A stretch of 64,000 nucleotides of DNA from Plantactinospora endophytica (GTDB lineage Bacteria; Actinomycetota; Actinomycetes; Mycobacteriales; Micromonosporaceae), in the NCBI RefSeq assembly GCF_016862915.1, contig NZ_BONW01000002.1:310001-374000 (forward strand), in the 5' to 3' direction. Positions 43,325 through 50,984 of the stretch are shown piece after piece. The notes below the pieces were generated by a model that was not told where the DNA came from, ran no database searches, and saw only the letters and a program-made list of their open reading frames with translations. Numbering within the stretch: the stretch's first letter is position 1; every line of letters starts with the position of its first letter. Both the position numbers and the translations under genes were made by a program.

Positions 43325-44113
43325 ATGGCGCCGGAGCGGGGTAATTCCTTGGTGGGGCAGGCGGGTCAGCTTGTCGGCGCCGCCGTCGGCCGGGTCGCGG
43401 CGGCGCCCGCTCCCGGCGCCTTCTCCGATGTGGACACCGGTGGGCCGGCGACCGGCCGGAACGGTGGCCCGGAGCAGGCCACCGGATCGGGTACGGCCAC
43501 CGGGGCGGGACCGGTCGCGCCCGACGGTGTCGGTGCGGCGGCTCCGGACGGTACCTCCGGGTCCGGTGCGGCGCCGGCCAGCTTCGGTGCGGTGTTCACC
43601 GCGTTCGTCCTGATCGGAGCCGCCGGATTCGGCTCGTGGACGATCTGGTCCAGTGGTGCCAATGCGGAGACCATGCAACCGCCGGACACCGTCGCCGTCT
43701 TCGGCGTACTGATCGTCTTCGCCGCGGCGGTCGAGCGGATCCTGGAGCCGTTCTCCCGGTGGCTGCCGGGGCGCCGGGTCGAGGCGGCGGCGCTGCGGGC
43801 CGAGACCGAGCTGGCGAACCTGTCCCGGGAGGCGACCCCGGCCGAGCGGGCGGCGGTGGCCGCGCTCCGCGAGCAGGCGGACCGGGGCCGGGGCAACCGC
43901 ACCATCGTCGCCTGGGGCATCGCGGTGGCGGTCGCCACGCTCGCCTCCACGGCCGGCGGCTTCTACCTGCTGCACGCGATTGCCGGGCCGGAGTGGGAGG
44001 GTCTGCCGGTCTGGGTCGACGGCATCGTCACCGGCATCATGGTCGGCAGCGGCACCAAGCCGATGCACGACCTGATCACCCGGATCCAGCCGGGCGGCGG
44101 CGCCCGTCCCTGA
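43325..44113 (+). CDS. Uncharacterised membrane protein with three to four TM segments
   Basis: A 262-residue protein. A low-complexity Gly/Ala/Pro region (about 25-85) is followed by TM helices at about 88-108 (FGAVFTAFVLIGAAGFGSWTIW region), 122-140 (VFGVLIVFAAAVERILEPF), and, after a charged helical segment (VEAAALRAETELANLSREAT), about 200-222. The last segment GIVTGIMVGSGTKPMHDLIT is amphipathic. No family was recognised; the arrangement of a helix pair, coiled coil and helix pair suggests a homo-oligomer. An earlier GTG 12 bp upstream is possible. It is divergent from the CBM2 gene. Confidence 0.65.
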   Translation: MAPERGNSLVGQAGQLVGAAVGRVAAAPAPGAFSDVDTGGPATGRNGGPEQATGSGTATGAGPVAPDGVGAAAPDGTSGSGAAPASFGAVFTAFVLIGAAGFGSWTIWSSGANAETMQPPDTVAVFGVLIVFAAAVERILEPFSRWLPGRRVEAAALRAETELANLSREATPAERAAVAALREQADRGRGNRTIVAWGIAVAVATLASTAGGFYLLHAIAGPEWEGLPVWVDGIVTGIMVGSGTKPMHDLITRIQPGGGARP

Positions 44114-44410
44114 CCCCGGTCGCCCCCTCCCACAGTTGCCGACCGGGATCCTGCGCGGGCGCCGCCGCCGGCCACCGGCGCCGCTCGCGCGGTACCGGGC
44201 CGCCGTCGTGATACGGAAGTGGCGATTGCCGACGGACCGATCACCAGAAAACGGCGTAGAGATGCGTAGCTGGTATGGGGAAGTCGAGTAGAAGACGCGT
44301 GGAAGGTGCGTAGCCGGCGTCGAACCGCGGTTATTCGGGGGGATTGCCGCCGACGAGCCCGGGAAACTCAGGCGTCGGAAACTCGGCCGCCGGACCGCTT
44401 CATTCCGACT

Positions 44411-44746
44411 TCATCGTGAGCCGACCGGCGTACCCGTCGGAACCCTGGCCGGGGGCCGACCGGTTTCCGAGGGCCTATGCCGGGGCGGTGGCGCGAGCCC
44501 GGGCTTCGGCTTCTGCGGATGACGGCGGATGGGGCGTAGGCCGGCGAACTGGACGTAGATCTCACGTCGCACGACGGCCTCCCCGTATTCGTCGAGGGTG
44601 TAGCCGGTGAGCCAGCACCAGCCGTGATAGGTGGGCCTTTCGCTCACCCGGGTCACCCGGAACAGCAGCGCCCGCCGACCGGCGAACTGTACGCTCGCCG
44701 CCGCCCCGACCTGCACCACCATTCCGGGGCGGGGTGGCTCGTGCAT
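44411..44746 (-). CDS. Small conserved protein, copy 1 of a duplicated locus
   Basis: A 111-residue protein. The conserved core (MHEPPRPGMVVQVGAAASVQ ... TRVSERPTYHGWCWLTGYTL ... VRREIYVQFAGLRP) is about 70% identical by eye to the paralogue at 48156-48389. The C-terminal tail here is Pro/Lys/Arg-rich and about 35 residues longer. It has an SH3-like beta-barrel look (short strands, central Trp-Cys-Trp). Its ATG overlaps the stop of the upstream gene (TGATG). It lies opposite an XRE/DUF5753 regulator, and the same arrangement recurs in the second copy. Function unknown. Confidence 0.7.
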   Translation of the reverse strand: MHEPPRPGMVVQVGAAASVQFAGRRALLFRVTRVSERPTYHGWCWLTGYTLDEYGEAVVRREIYVQFAGLRPIRRHPQKPKPGLAPPPRHRPSETGRPPARVPTGTPVGSR

Positions 44747-45135
44747 CAGGGGACCGGGATGAGAAAGCCCGGTCCGTTCGGGTCGAGTCGTACCCAGCAG
44801 TTGCCGGGATCGCCGCAGACGGGACACGTCCCGAACCGATCGGGGCTGTGCGAGTCGGCCAGCAGATAGCTGTTGACCAGGATGTCCGCCGACGTGTACG
44901 GCGGCGGATCCGCGGCCCGGTCGGTCCAGGCGATGAAACGATTGTGTAACCAGCCGGCGGGTACGTGTCGCAGATCCTCGGCGGCGTTGACGAGATGATG
45001 GGCCAGGTAGTACCTCAGTGAGACGACGCTGCCGGCGAACTCCGCCCGTAGCTGTCGTCTTCGGACCACACAGGGCCAGTCGTCACCGCATCCCGTGCAG
45101 GTCCACAGCGGAGCGGCCGGATCGTGGTCCCACAT
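44746..45135 (-). CDS. Small Cys-rich conserved protein (zinc-ribbon type)
   Basis: A 129-residue protein with two cysteine clusters, WTCTGCGDDWPC near the N-terminus and GTCPVCGDPGNCW near the C-terminus; seven Cys suggest one or two zinc sites. The middle is helical (SVVSLRYYLAHHLVNAAEDL). The start at MWDHDP has GGGAGGAACGGAA upstream. An alternative ATG at 45177 adds 14 residues and sits at exactly the same distance from the divergent XRE start as in the second copy. In the second copy this gene is reduced to a 23-codon remnant. The next gene overlaps its stop (TGATG). Confidence 0.65.
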   Translation of the reverse strand: MWDHDPAAPLWTCTGCGDDWPCVVRRRQLRAEFAGSVVSLRYYLAHHLVNAAEDLRHVPAGWLHNRFIAWTDRAADPPPYTSADILVNSYLLADSHSPDRFGTCPVCGDPGNCWVRLDPNGPGFLIPVP

Positions 45136-45177
45136 TTCCGTTCCTCCCGCTTCGATCGTCAGGGGTTCGGCTGCCAT

Positions 45178-45343
45178 GCGATCGATGCTTTACTAGAGCG
45201 CCGGACAATGCAATATTACGTCTTGGTTGAACGTTTTCCCTCTAACGATCTGTAATTACCTGAATCACAGAGAGTATTCGTCGGGCATTACATATTGAAT
45301 GAAAGGTTCGCTCGAAAGGTAATACCGCAGAAGGGGGAGTGTT
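45178..45343. promoter_or_regulatory. AT-rich divergent promoter/operator, copy 1
   Basis: This region is much more AT-rich than the rest of the window. It holds several GTAAT/ATTAC half-sites (GCAATATTAC near 45210, the palindrome GTAATTAC at 45252-45259, GCATTAC near 45285, GGTAATAC near 45318). It aligns without net length change to 48461-48626. A DUF5753-type regulator is the likely binder. Confidence 0.65.
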
Positions 45344-46231
45344 GTGCAGGCAGGGGTGGACTCCACCGTTCCACGAAGAGAGCTGGGACGGCACCTACGG
45401 CAGCTCCGCGAGGAGGCCCGGCTCACCATCAGGGTGGTGTCCGAGGCGCTGGAGTGGTCGATGCCGAAGATCTGGCGGATCGAAACAGGGGCGACCAGCA
45501 TGCGTTCGCTGGACGTCGAGGCGATGTGCCGGATATACGGTGCGTCACCACAAATGACTGAGGCGCTGACCGGGCTGGCCAAGGAAACCAGGGCACGGGG
45601 CTGGTGGCACTGCTACGACGACGCCATCCCCGGATGGTTCGAGCCGTACTTCGGGCTGGAGGCGGCGGCCAGCCACCTCCGGATGTACGAACCGCAGTTC
45701 GTTCCCGGGCTGCTGCAAACCCCGGCGTACGCCACGGAGGTCGTCCGGATCGCCAACCCCGAACTCGGGCCGGTCGAACGCGAGCGGGTGGTCCGGGGCG
45801 AGCTGGGCCGGCAGGGGATCCTCGACGGGCGGCGCGGACCGGCTCCGCAACTCGACGTCGTACTCGACGAGGCGGTTCTGCGCCGCGCCGCCGGTACCGG
45901 CCAGATGATGGGCGAGCAGTTGCGGCACCTGGTGGCCGTCGGCCAGCAACCGAACATCTCGGTACGGGTGCTGCCGTTCTCGGCCGGGCTCTACCGGGCC
46001 GAGCGCGCCAACGGCGGCTTCGCCATCCTGGAGTTCCCGAAGGACGGCCTCGGGCGCCGGACCGAGCCGCCGATCGTCTACAGCGGAGGGTTGACCGGCG
46101 CGCTCTATCTGGAGAAGCCGCACGAGGTGGACCGGCACGCGGCCGTCTGGCGCGACTTCGAGGCGGTCAGCCTGACCGAGGAACTGTCCCGGAAGCTGAT
46201 CACCACGGTGGCCGAGGAGTACGGCGGCTGA
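45344..46231 (+). CDS. XRE-family regulator with DUF5753 domain, copy 1
   Basis: A 295-residue protein. The helix-turn-helix is at about 12-65 (LGRHLRQLREEARLTIRVVS ... WRIETGATSM), then the DUF5753 domain (about 95-285; GWWHCYDDAIPGWFEPYFGLE, YEPQFVPGLLQTPAYA, LDEAVLRR, VLPFSAGLYR, GALYLEKPHEV). Such regulators act with small DUF397 proteins in actinomycete development and antibiotic control; this copy has no DUF397 gene behind it. It is collinear and roughly three-quarters identical with copy 2. GTG start, AGGGGGAGTGTT upstream. Confidence 0.92.
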   Translation: MQAGVDSTVPRRELGRHLRQLREEARLTIRVVSEALEWSMPKIWRIETGATSMRSLDVEAMCRIYGASPQMTEALTGLAKETRARGWWHCYDDAIPGWFEPYFGLEAAASHLRMYEPQFVPGLLQTPAYATEVVRIANPELGPVERERVVRGELGRQGILDGRRGPAPQLDVVLDEAVLRRAAGTGQMMGEQLRHLVAVGQQPNISVRVLPFSAGLYRAERANGGFAILEFPKDGLGRRTEPPIVYSGGLTGALYLEKPHEVDRHAAVWRDFEAVSLTEELSRKLITTVAEEYGG

Positions 46232-46503
46232 CCGTGGCCGGCCGTGGCCCGACCGCGACCGGAGCCGCCGGTGTGCACGGGAAGGAAAGCAACGATCGGC
46301 AGCCTGCCGTACGTCGCCGGTGTGGGGAGACAGCGGCGACGGGCAGGTCGGACGTCGAGGGACCGGAACGGACCGAGCCGAGCCGTCCGGACGAGACGCA
46401 GTAGGCACCAGCCCCGCCGTTGCCCGGGACCGGGTCGGCGGAGGTGGGGCGGACAGGCCCGCCTCCACCTCCGCGAGCACAGCGGACAGGAGCGGCCAGG
46501 CCG

Positions 46504-48111
46504 TCAGGCTGCCCAGGCCCGGTCGAGAGCCAGCGCCAGCCGCCTGGTCCACTGCTCCGCCGTGCCGGTGATCCCGGGGTACTCGTCGACGAAGTTCCTC
46601 CAGTCGACGTCCCAGCCGAGCACCGTCTCGGCGTCGAACGTGTCAGCTTCGGCGGCCAGCTCGGGACGCATCAGCGTGCGTACCAGGGCCAGGTCGACGG
46701 TGGTGTGTTCGGCGAGCAGTACGGCGTCGTAGAGGTCCTTGCCCTGCGGGTACATGTCGGTGGCCAGCCACAGCAGCTTCCACGCCAGCGAGAGCGGGGC
46801 GGAGGCGGCCAGCACCGGCTCGTCGACGCCGGGCAGCACCAGCACCTCCGGGGCGAGGGGAAGCTGCTCGCCGAACACGATGTCGAGCTGCACGTGCCCG
46901 TCCGGCGCCTCCGGCGTGCTGAACGGCACAGCGAGCCGTCGGCCGTCGGCCCGCTCGTACGTCCAGATCTCCGACTCGACGATCCCGTCCGCCCTCAGGC
47001 CAGCGGTGGCCGGGATGCTCCGGACGGCGGCCTTGACGTCATCGAGCACAGTCCGCGCGTCGGGGCTGCCGCTCTTGACCGTGTGCGGGGTGACGACGAA
47101 GTCGAGGTCACCCGGCTCGCGCGCGGCGTCGCCGACCCAGGCCGCCATCGTCAGACTGCCGCGCAGCACCAGGTGCTCCGCACCCCATTGGGTGCCGGCG
47201 ATCGCGGTCAGGATGCCGTTCATCGCGGTGTGCCGGGCGCTCCGCCAGCGCTGTCCGGTGGCGGCAACCAGGAACTCGGGCTCGCCGGCCCGGTACGCGT
47301 TCTGGTAGTGCTTCGTCGCCGGGTCGAACGCCGCCCGCTGCCGGACGGTCGGGTCCGTGGGCAGCGGCTGGTAGGTCGGCGGATAGTCCGGCGCCCCGGC
47401 CGGTGCGGTCCGCATCCTGTTCTCGTGCTGCCGCTCCCAGTCGTGCACGTTCCAGACCGAGTCGTTCGTCAGCCAGCCCCGGTCGTGCGACACATCGCTG
47501 TCGAAGACGACGTACTCCTGCTCGACCGCCACGATCTCGTGGCCGGCCGAGCGGAGAGCCTCGACGAGCGTGTCGAGCCGCTGCTTGGCCGTGTCGAGCC
47601 CGACGTCGTGGCAGCGCTGCGTGACAAACCTTTCCTGTGTACCGTCGGCGCGCTCGCGACGGGCGTTCCGGGACAGCCGGGCGCCGTGCGGCGTGATCAG
47701 CTCGGTCACGGCGGTCAGGTCCGTCACCGTCGCGGTGGGCAGCAACAGTTTGACGTGGTGCTCGAAGTACCGCCCCGCCGGCTCGACCGCCGCGTCCGCG
47801 TCGGACTGCGGTACGCCGACACACCACGGCGCTGCCTCGATCTTGGAGCGGCACGGGTAGATCTGCGCCTTGCGTAGCTCGCGCTGCCACCGGTCCACCA
47901 CGGCAAACTGTTCCCGCAGGCTGCCCCGCCCGGTCAGCGTGAGCATCGGCTGGGAGGCGAACACGCCACGGTCGAGCACGATGTGCAGGAACTTGACGCC
48001 GCGTTCCGCCGCGAGCGTCGCCAGCTTGTCGGCGTGCTGGCCGTAAGTCGTAATGTGGATCTCGAAGTCCCCCGACACCTCAGGCATCGGCGTAGCGTAC
48101 GGGCCGGCCAC
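46504..48111 (-). CDS. Two-domain protein with AbiEii-like nucleotidyltransferase domain
   Basis: A 535-residue protein. The N-terminal about 190 residues form a distinct domain (DFEIHITTYGQHADKLA, KFLHIVLDRG, ASQPMLTLTG, SKIEAAPWCVGVP, YFEHHVKLLLP), seen in other actinobacterial proteins but without a function I know. The C-terminal half (about 290-520) is a nucleotidyltransferase of the AbiEii/AbiGii toxin type, with LRGSLTMAAWVGDAA...GDLDFVVT supplying G-S and D-x-D. It is probably NTP-dependent, acting on tRNA or protein, as in type IV toxin-antitoxin and Abi systems. No antitoxin gene is adjacent. Two XRE/DUF5753 loci bracket it. The start is uncertain: ATG at 48087 is also possible. Confidence 0.75.
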   Translation of the reverse strand: MAGPYATPMPEVSGDFEIHITTYGQHADKLATLAAERGVKFLHIVLDRGVFASQPMLTLTGRGSLREQFAVVDRWQRELRKAQIYPCRSKIEAAPWCVGVPQSDADAAVEPAGRYFEHHVKLLLPTATVTDLTAVTELITPHGARLSRNARRERADGTQERFVTQRCHDVGLDTAKQRLDTLVEALRSAGHEIVAVEQEYVVFDSDVSHDRGWLTNDSVWNVHDWERQHENRMRTAPAGAPDYPPTYQPLPTDPTVRQRAAFDPATKHYQNAYRAGEPEFLVAATGQRWRSARHTAMNGILTAIAGTQWGAEHLVLRGSLTMAAWVGDAAREPGDLDFVVTPHTVKSGSPDARTVLDDVKAAVRSIPATAGLRADGIVESEIWTYERADGRRLAVPFSTPEAPDGHVQLDIVFGEQLPLAPEVLVLPGVDEPVLAASAPLSLAWKLLWLATDMYPQGKDLYDAVLLAEHTTVDLALVRTLMRPELAAEADTFDAETVLGWDVDWRNFVDEYPGITGTAEQWTRRLALALDRAWAA

Positions 48112-48155
48112 GATGCCCGGAAACGCGATTTCGACGGTGTCCGCCCCCCTTCGGG

Positions 48156-48389
48156 TCAGCGCCTCGGGGGTACGGGCCGAAGGCCGGCGAGCTGGACGAA
48201 GATCTCACGGCGCTGTACGGCGTCGCCGTGCTCGTCCAGGCTGTAGCCGGTGAGCCAGCACCAGCCGTGGTAGGTGGGCAGTTGGCAGACCCGGGTGACC
48301 CGGAACAGCATCGCGCGCCCGCCACCGAACTGCACGCTCGCCGCCGCACCGACGTAGAGCACCATTCCGGGCCGGGGCGGCTCGCGCAT
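48156..48389 (-). CDS. Small conserved protein, copy 2 of a duplicated locus
   Basis: A 77-residue paralogue of the protein at 44411-44746, matching over the core (MREPPRPGMVLYVGAAASVQ, LPTYHGWCWLTGYSLDEHGD, REIFVQLAGLRPV), but with a short tail (PPRR). Its start overlaps the stop of a 23-codon remnant (TGATG), exactly as the first copy overlaps its full-length upstream gene. This fixes the start by homology. Function unknown. Confidence 0.7.
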   Translation of the reverse strand: MREPPRPGMVLYVGAAASVQFGGGRAMLFRVTRVCQLPTYHGWCWLTGYSLDEHGDAVQRREIFVQLAGLRPVPPRR

Positions 48390-48460
48390 CAACGGGTCGC
48401 CGCGTGGGTGGCCTGCACGCCTGGCGCCGCGCGGCTCCGCCGGCCGAGTTCCGATGTCAT
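48389..48460 (-). pseudogene. Remnant of the Cys-rich gene in copy 2
   Basis: A 23-codon frame (MTSELGRRSRAAPGVQATHA...) runs from an ATG at the same distance (169 bp) from the divergent XRE start as in copy 1, to a TGA overlapping the next ATG. Both ends of the copy-1 gene are kept, but its body is gone, including all cysteine motifs. It is best read as an internal deletion that preserved coupling to the downstream gene. Confidence 0.5.
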
Positions 48461-48626
48461 GGAATTGATGCTTTACCAATGCCGGAAGTAATGCAATATT
48501 ACCTCTTGGTCGAACGATCCTCTATTGATCATTTGTAATTGGAAGTAATTGATCGAGAGCATTCGAGTGGCATTACAGATCGACTGAAAGGTTTGGTCGG
48601 GAAGTGGTGCCGGAAAGGAGATGGTA
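48461..48626. promoter_or_regulatory. AT-rich divergent promoter/operator, copy 2
   Basis: It aligns with 45178-45343 at identical length. It contains a perfect GTAAT-N5-ATTAC palindrome (48488-48502), two GTAATT direct sites 10 bp apart, and GGCATTACAG. The conserved blocks (GATGCTTTAC, GCAATATTAC, GGCATTACA, TGAAAGGTT) are probably the functional promoter and operator. Confidence 0.65.
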
Positions 48627-49514
48627 GTGCGGGCAGAGGTCGACTCCACCGTTCCGCGACGGCAGCTCGGGCGGCACCTGCGCCAGCTCCGCGAAGAGGC
48701 CCGACTCACCATCAAGGTCGTTTCCGCGACGCTCCGCTGGTCGAGTCCCAAGATCTGGCGCATCGAGAGCGGGGCGACCAGCATGAGGTCACCGGACGTC
48801 GAGGCGATGTGCCGGATCTACGGGGCGACCCCGGAGATGACCGAGGCGCTGACCGGGCTGGCCAAGGAGACCAAGGCGCGCGGCTGGTGGCACTGCTACG
48901 GCGACGCCATCCCCGAGTGGTTCGAGCTGTACGTCGGCCTCGAAGCCGCCGCCTCCCACCTGCGAATGTACGAGCCGCACTTCGTGCCGGGACTGATGCA
49001 AACCGAGGCATACGCCAGCGAGGTCTTCCGGATCGGCAGCCCGGAACTCGGGCCGGCCGAACGCGAACGCGCGGTGCGGGTCCGGCTCGGGCGACAGGCG
49101 ATTCTGAGTCGGCGGCATCCTCCGGCTCCGCAGCTCAGCGTGATCCTGGACGAGGCCGTGCTGCGTCGGGCGCCGGGCGCCAGCTCGATAATGCGCGAGC
49201 AGTTGCGGCAGTTGGCTGCCGTCGGGCAGCGGTCGAACGTGTCCGTGCGGATACTTCCGTTCTCGGTCGGCCTGTATCGGGCGGAGCGTGCTAACGGTGG
49301 TTTCGCCATCCTGGATTTCCCGAAGGACGGCATCGGGCGGCGGACCGAACCGCCGATCGTCTACAGCGAGGGGCTGACCGGTGCGCTGTATCTGGAGAAG
49401 CCGCACGAGGTGGAAGCTCATGTCGCCGTCTGGCGAGATATTGAGGAAGACAGCTTGACCGAGGCACAATCGCGGGACCTGATCGAGTCGATCGCGGAGG
49501 AGTGTCCAGCATGA
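48627..49514 (+). CDS. XRE-family regulator with DUF5753 domain, copy 2
   Basis: A 295-residue protein, the same length as copy 1 and alignable without gaps. HTH at about 12-65 (WRIESGATSMRSPDVEAMCR), DUF5753 domain after about 95 with all the same landmarks. The GTG was selected because AAAGGAG lies 6 nt upstream and it corresponds to the GTG of copy 1; an ATG 6 bp earlier is possible. The stop overlaps a DUF397 gene (ATGA), completing the usual regulator/DUF397 pair. Confidence 0.93.
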   Translation: MRAEVDSTVPRRQLGRHLRQLREEARLTIKVVSATLRWSSPKIWRIESGATSMRSPDVEAMCRIYGATPEMTEALTGLAKETKARGWWHCYGDAIPEWFELYVGLEAAASHLRMYEPHFVPGLMQTEAYASEVFRIGSPELGPAERERAVRVRLGRQAILSRRHPPAPQLSVILDEAVLRRAPGASSIMREQLRQLAAVGQRSNVSVRILPFSVGLYRAERANGGFAILDFPKDGIGRRTEPPIVYSEGLTGALYLEKPHEVEAHVAVWRDIEEDSLTEAQSRDLIESIAEECPA

Positions 49515-49711
49515 TGATCGATCTGTACCGGGCCGACTGGCGCAAGAGCAGTCGGAGTGGCGGCGGCAACTGCGTCGAGGTGGCGGGCAACCTGGCCGGG
49601 GTGGTCGGGGTGCGGGACAGCAAGGACGTGGCCGGGCCGGTGCTGGCGTTCGGGCCTGGCGCCTGGGCGTCGTTCGTGGCTGGCGTACGGGTGGGACGCC
49701 CGTCGCGCTGA
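49511..49711 (+). CDS. DUF397-domain protein
   Basis: A 66-residue protein of the DUF397 family: DLYRADWRKSSRSGGGNCVE, VVGVRDSKDVAGPVLAF and W..F..GVR. DUF397 proteins act as partners or antagonists of DUF5753/XRE regulators (BldB/WhiJ-type modules). The ATG overlaps the stop of the XRE gene by 4 bp. A second ATG follows directly. It is present only in copy 2 of the duplicated locus. Confidence 0.92.
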   Translation: MMIDLYRADWRKSSRSGGGNCVEVAGNLAGVVGVRDSKDVAGPVLAFGPGAWASFVAGVRVGRPSR

Positions 49712-49775
49712 TGCCTCTGAGCTGGGCGTTGACCACGGCGGTAGTCTTTGGTCTCGCCCGCCGGAGGGAGGCCCG

Positions 49776-49994
49776 ATGAACGACCTGACGGTTGTGCTGA
49801 TCACCGCTGTGGTGATTCTGAGCGTGGTCGTCTGGTTCGACCGGCGTCTCCTGGCGGACCTCGCCCAGACCAGTGACCGCGAGCTGCGGCATTTCGACCG
49901 CAACACCTGGGCTTTGATCATCGTCCTGGCCTTCCCGGTCGGCCCGATGCTCTACCTCGGCTACGGCAAGGGCGGCCCCGGCCGGTTCCGGTAG
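49776..49994 (+). CDS. Small two-TM membrane protein (PLDc_N-like)
   Basis: A 72-residue protein. TM1 is MNDLTVVLITAVVILSVVVW; after a charged helix (DRRLLADLAQTSDREL) comes TM2 (WALIIVLAFPVGPMLYLGYG) with the Phe-Pro-x-Gly-Pro pattern of the phospholipase-D N-terminal-like (PLDc_N) domain. The start has GGAGGGAGGCCCG. It could encode an immunity or membrane-protection protein of the kind found in short operons, but no evidence shows this. Confidence 0.7.
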   Translation: MNDLTVVLITAVVILSVVVWFDRRLLADLAQTSDRELRHFDRNTWALIIVLAFPVGPMLYLGYGKGGPGRFR

Positions 49995-50147
49995 GCCAGC
50001 GTTCCGGCCCCGGCGGCTGTCGCGCTCGGCCTCGCGACGTCGCCCGCCTCGGCGCAGGCGACCGGCCCGACCTTCGACAGCGGGGAACGTCGACCTGGAC
50101 ATCAGATGCGTTACCGGGAACGGTTGACGCCTCTGGCGTCCAGGTGA
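49995..50147 (+). pseudogene. Possible fragment of a secreted-protein gene
   Basis: One frame reads a signal-peptide-like end (AAVALGLATSPASAQATGPT, with an ASA-QA cleavage site), then stops at 50145. There is no start codon before it in frame. It may be the remnant of a deleted secreted protein, but chance is possible. Confidence 0.25.
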
Positions 50148-50154
50148 GTGGCGG

Positions 50155-50796
50155 TCAGCCGGGGAGGGCGATCCAGGTGGCGCGGGCGCGGGCCAGTTCG
50201 GTGCCGTCCGGGGCGTACAGGGTGGTGTGCACGAGGGCTTTGCGGCCGGTCGAGGCGGCGAGGGCGCCGCGTACCACGCATTCGTCGCCGGGGGCGGGCA
50301 GCCGGTCCAGGCGTACGGCGATCCGGCCCAGCACGTACGGGCGGCCGGTGCCGATCACCGACCAGCCGCCGGGACAGTCCAACGCGGCCCAGATCGTCGC
50401 GGGCGCGACGTCGTCCGGGACGGTCCACGGGGCGGCGGTGCTGCCGTCGGCGATCCGCCCCGGGAAGATGCCCAACCCGTCGGTGCGGTCCGGGCCGCAG
50501 ACGTAGCAGGTCGGGAACGGGTGGTCGGCGAACCCGGCGTACCCCTTGGCGGCCTCGACCGCGTCCGCGTACCCGATCGGCGGGACCACGGTGTCGACCT
50601 CGGCCTCCGCCGCGACCTCGGCCACGACGGCGCCGTCGGCGGTGCGGACCTGGCAGTCGAGCAGCGACAGCGGGGTGTCCAGCGGCGGCGGCATCCGGAG
50701 GGTGACCTCGCCGTTCTCGCCGTGCGCGAAGAGGCCGGCCGAGTAGCCGCCGTTGCCGGAGCCCGGCGGCCCGTTGAACCGGGCGGGGATGAGCAT
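50155..50796 (-). CDS. Hotdog-fold thioesterase-like protein
   Basis: A 213-residue protein with a double-hotdog look: FNGPPGSGNGGYSAGLFA at the start (acyl-CoA thioesterase N-terminal type), LSLLDCQVR, CYVCGPDRTDGLGIFPGR in the middle, and GGWSVIGTGRPYVLGRIAVR toward the end. The CxxCGP motif recurs in actinobacterial members. It probably hydrolyses acyl-CoA or binds acyl groups; the substrate is unknown. ATG start without a strong ribosome site. It is downstream of the beta-helix hydrolase in the same direction, 188 bp away. Confidence 0.8.
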   Translation of the reverse strand: MLIPARFNGPPGSGNGGYSAGLFAHGENGEVTLRMPPPLDTPLSLLDCQVRTADGAVVAEVAAEAEVDTVVPPIGYADAVEAAKGYAGFADHPFPTCYVCGPDRTDGLGIFPGRIADGSTAAPWTVPDDVAPATIWAALDCPGGWSVIGTGRPYVLGRIAVRLDRLPAPGDECVVRGALAASTGRKALVHTTLYAPDGTELARARATWIALPG

Positions 50797-50984
50797 CGGT
50801 CCGCCTTCCGCAAACTCGGTGGCTGCGCGGGATCGTGCTTCCCGCGAGGTCGTGCTTCCGCAGGTCGTGGCCCGGGGCGCGGGCCGGTGCGGGAAGCGAC
50901 CACCACGGTACGCGGAAACGCCGTGCCGACGCCGGGCGGGCGCCCGGGGATCGTGGCCGCTACCCCGGACGCCCACCCGACCTG

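Noticed and set aside
44093-44169. A terminator with 14-bp arms after the membrane protein gene
   Set aside because: The arms (GGCGGCGGCGCCCG / CGGGCGCCGCCGCC) are separated by 49 nt and are simple GC repeats, so pairing is uncertain.
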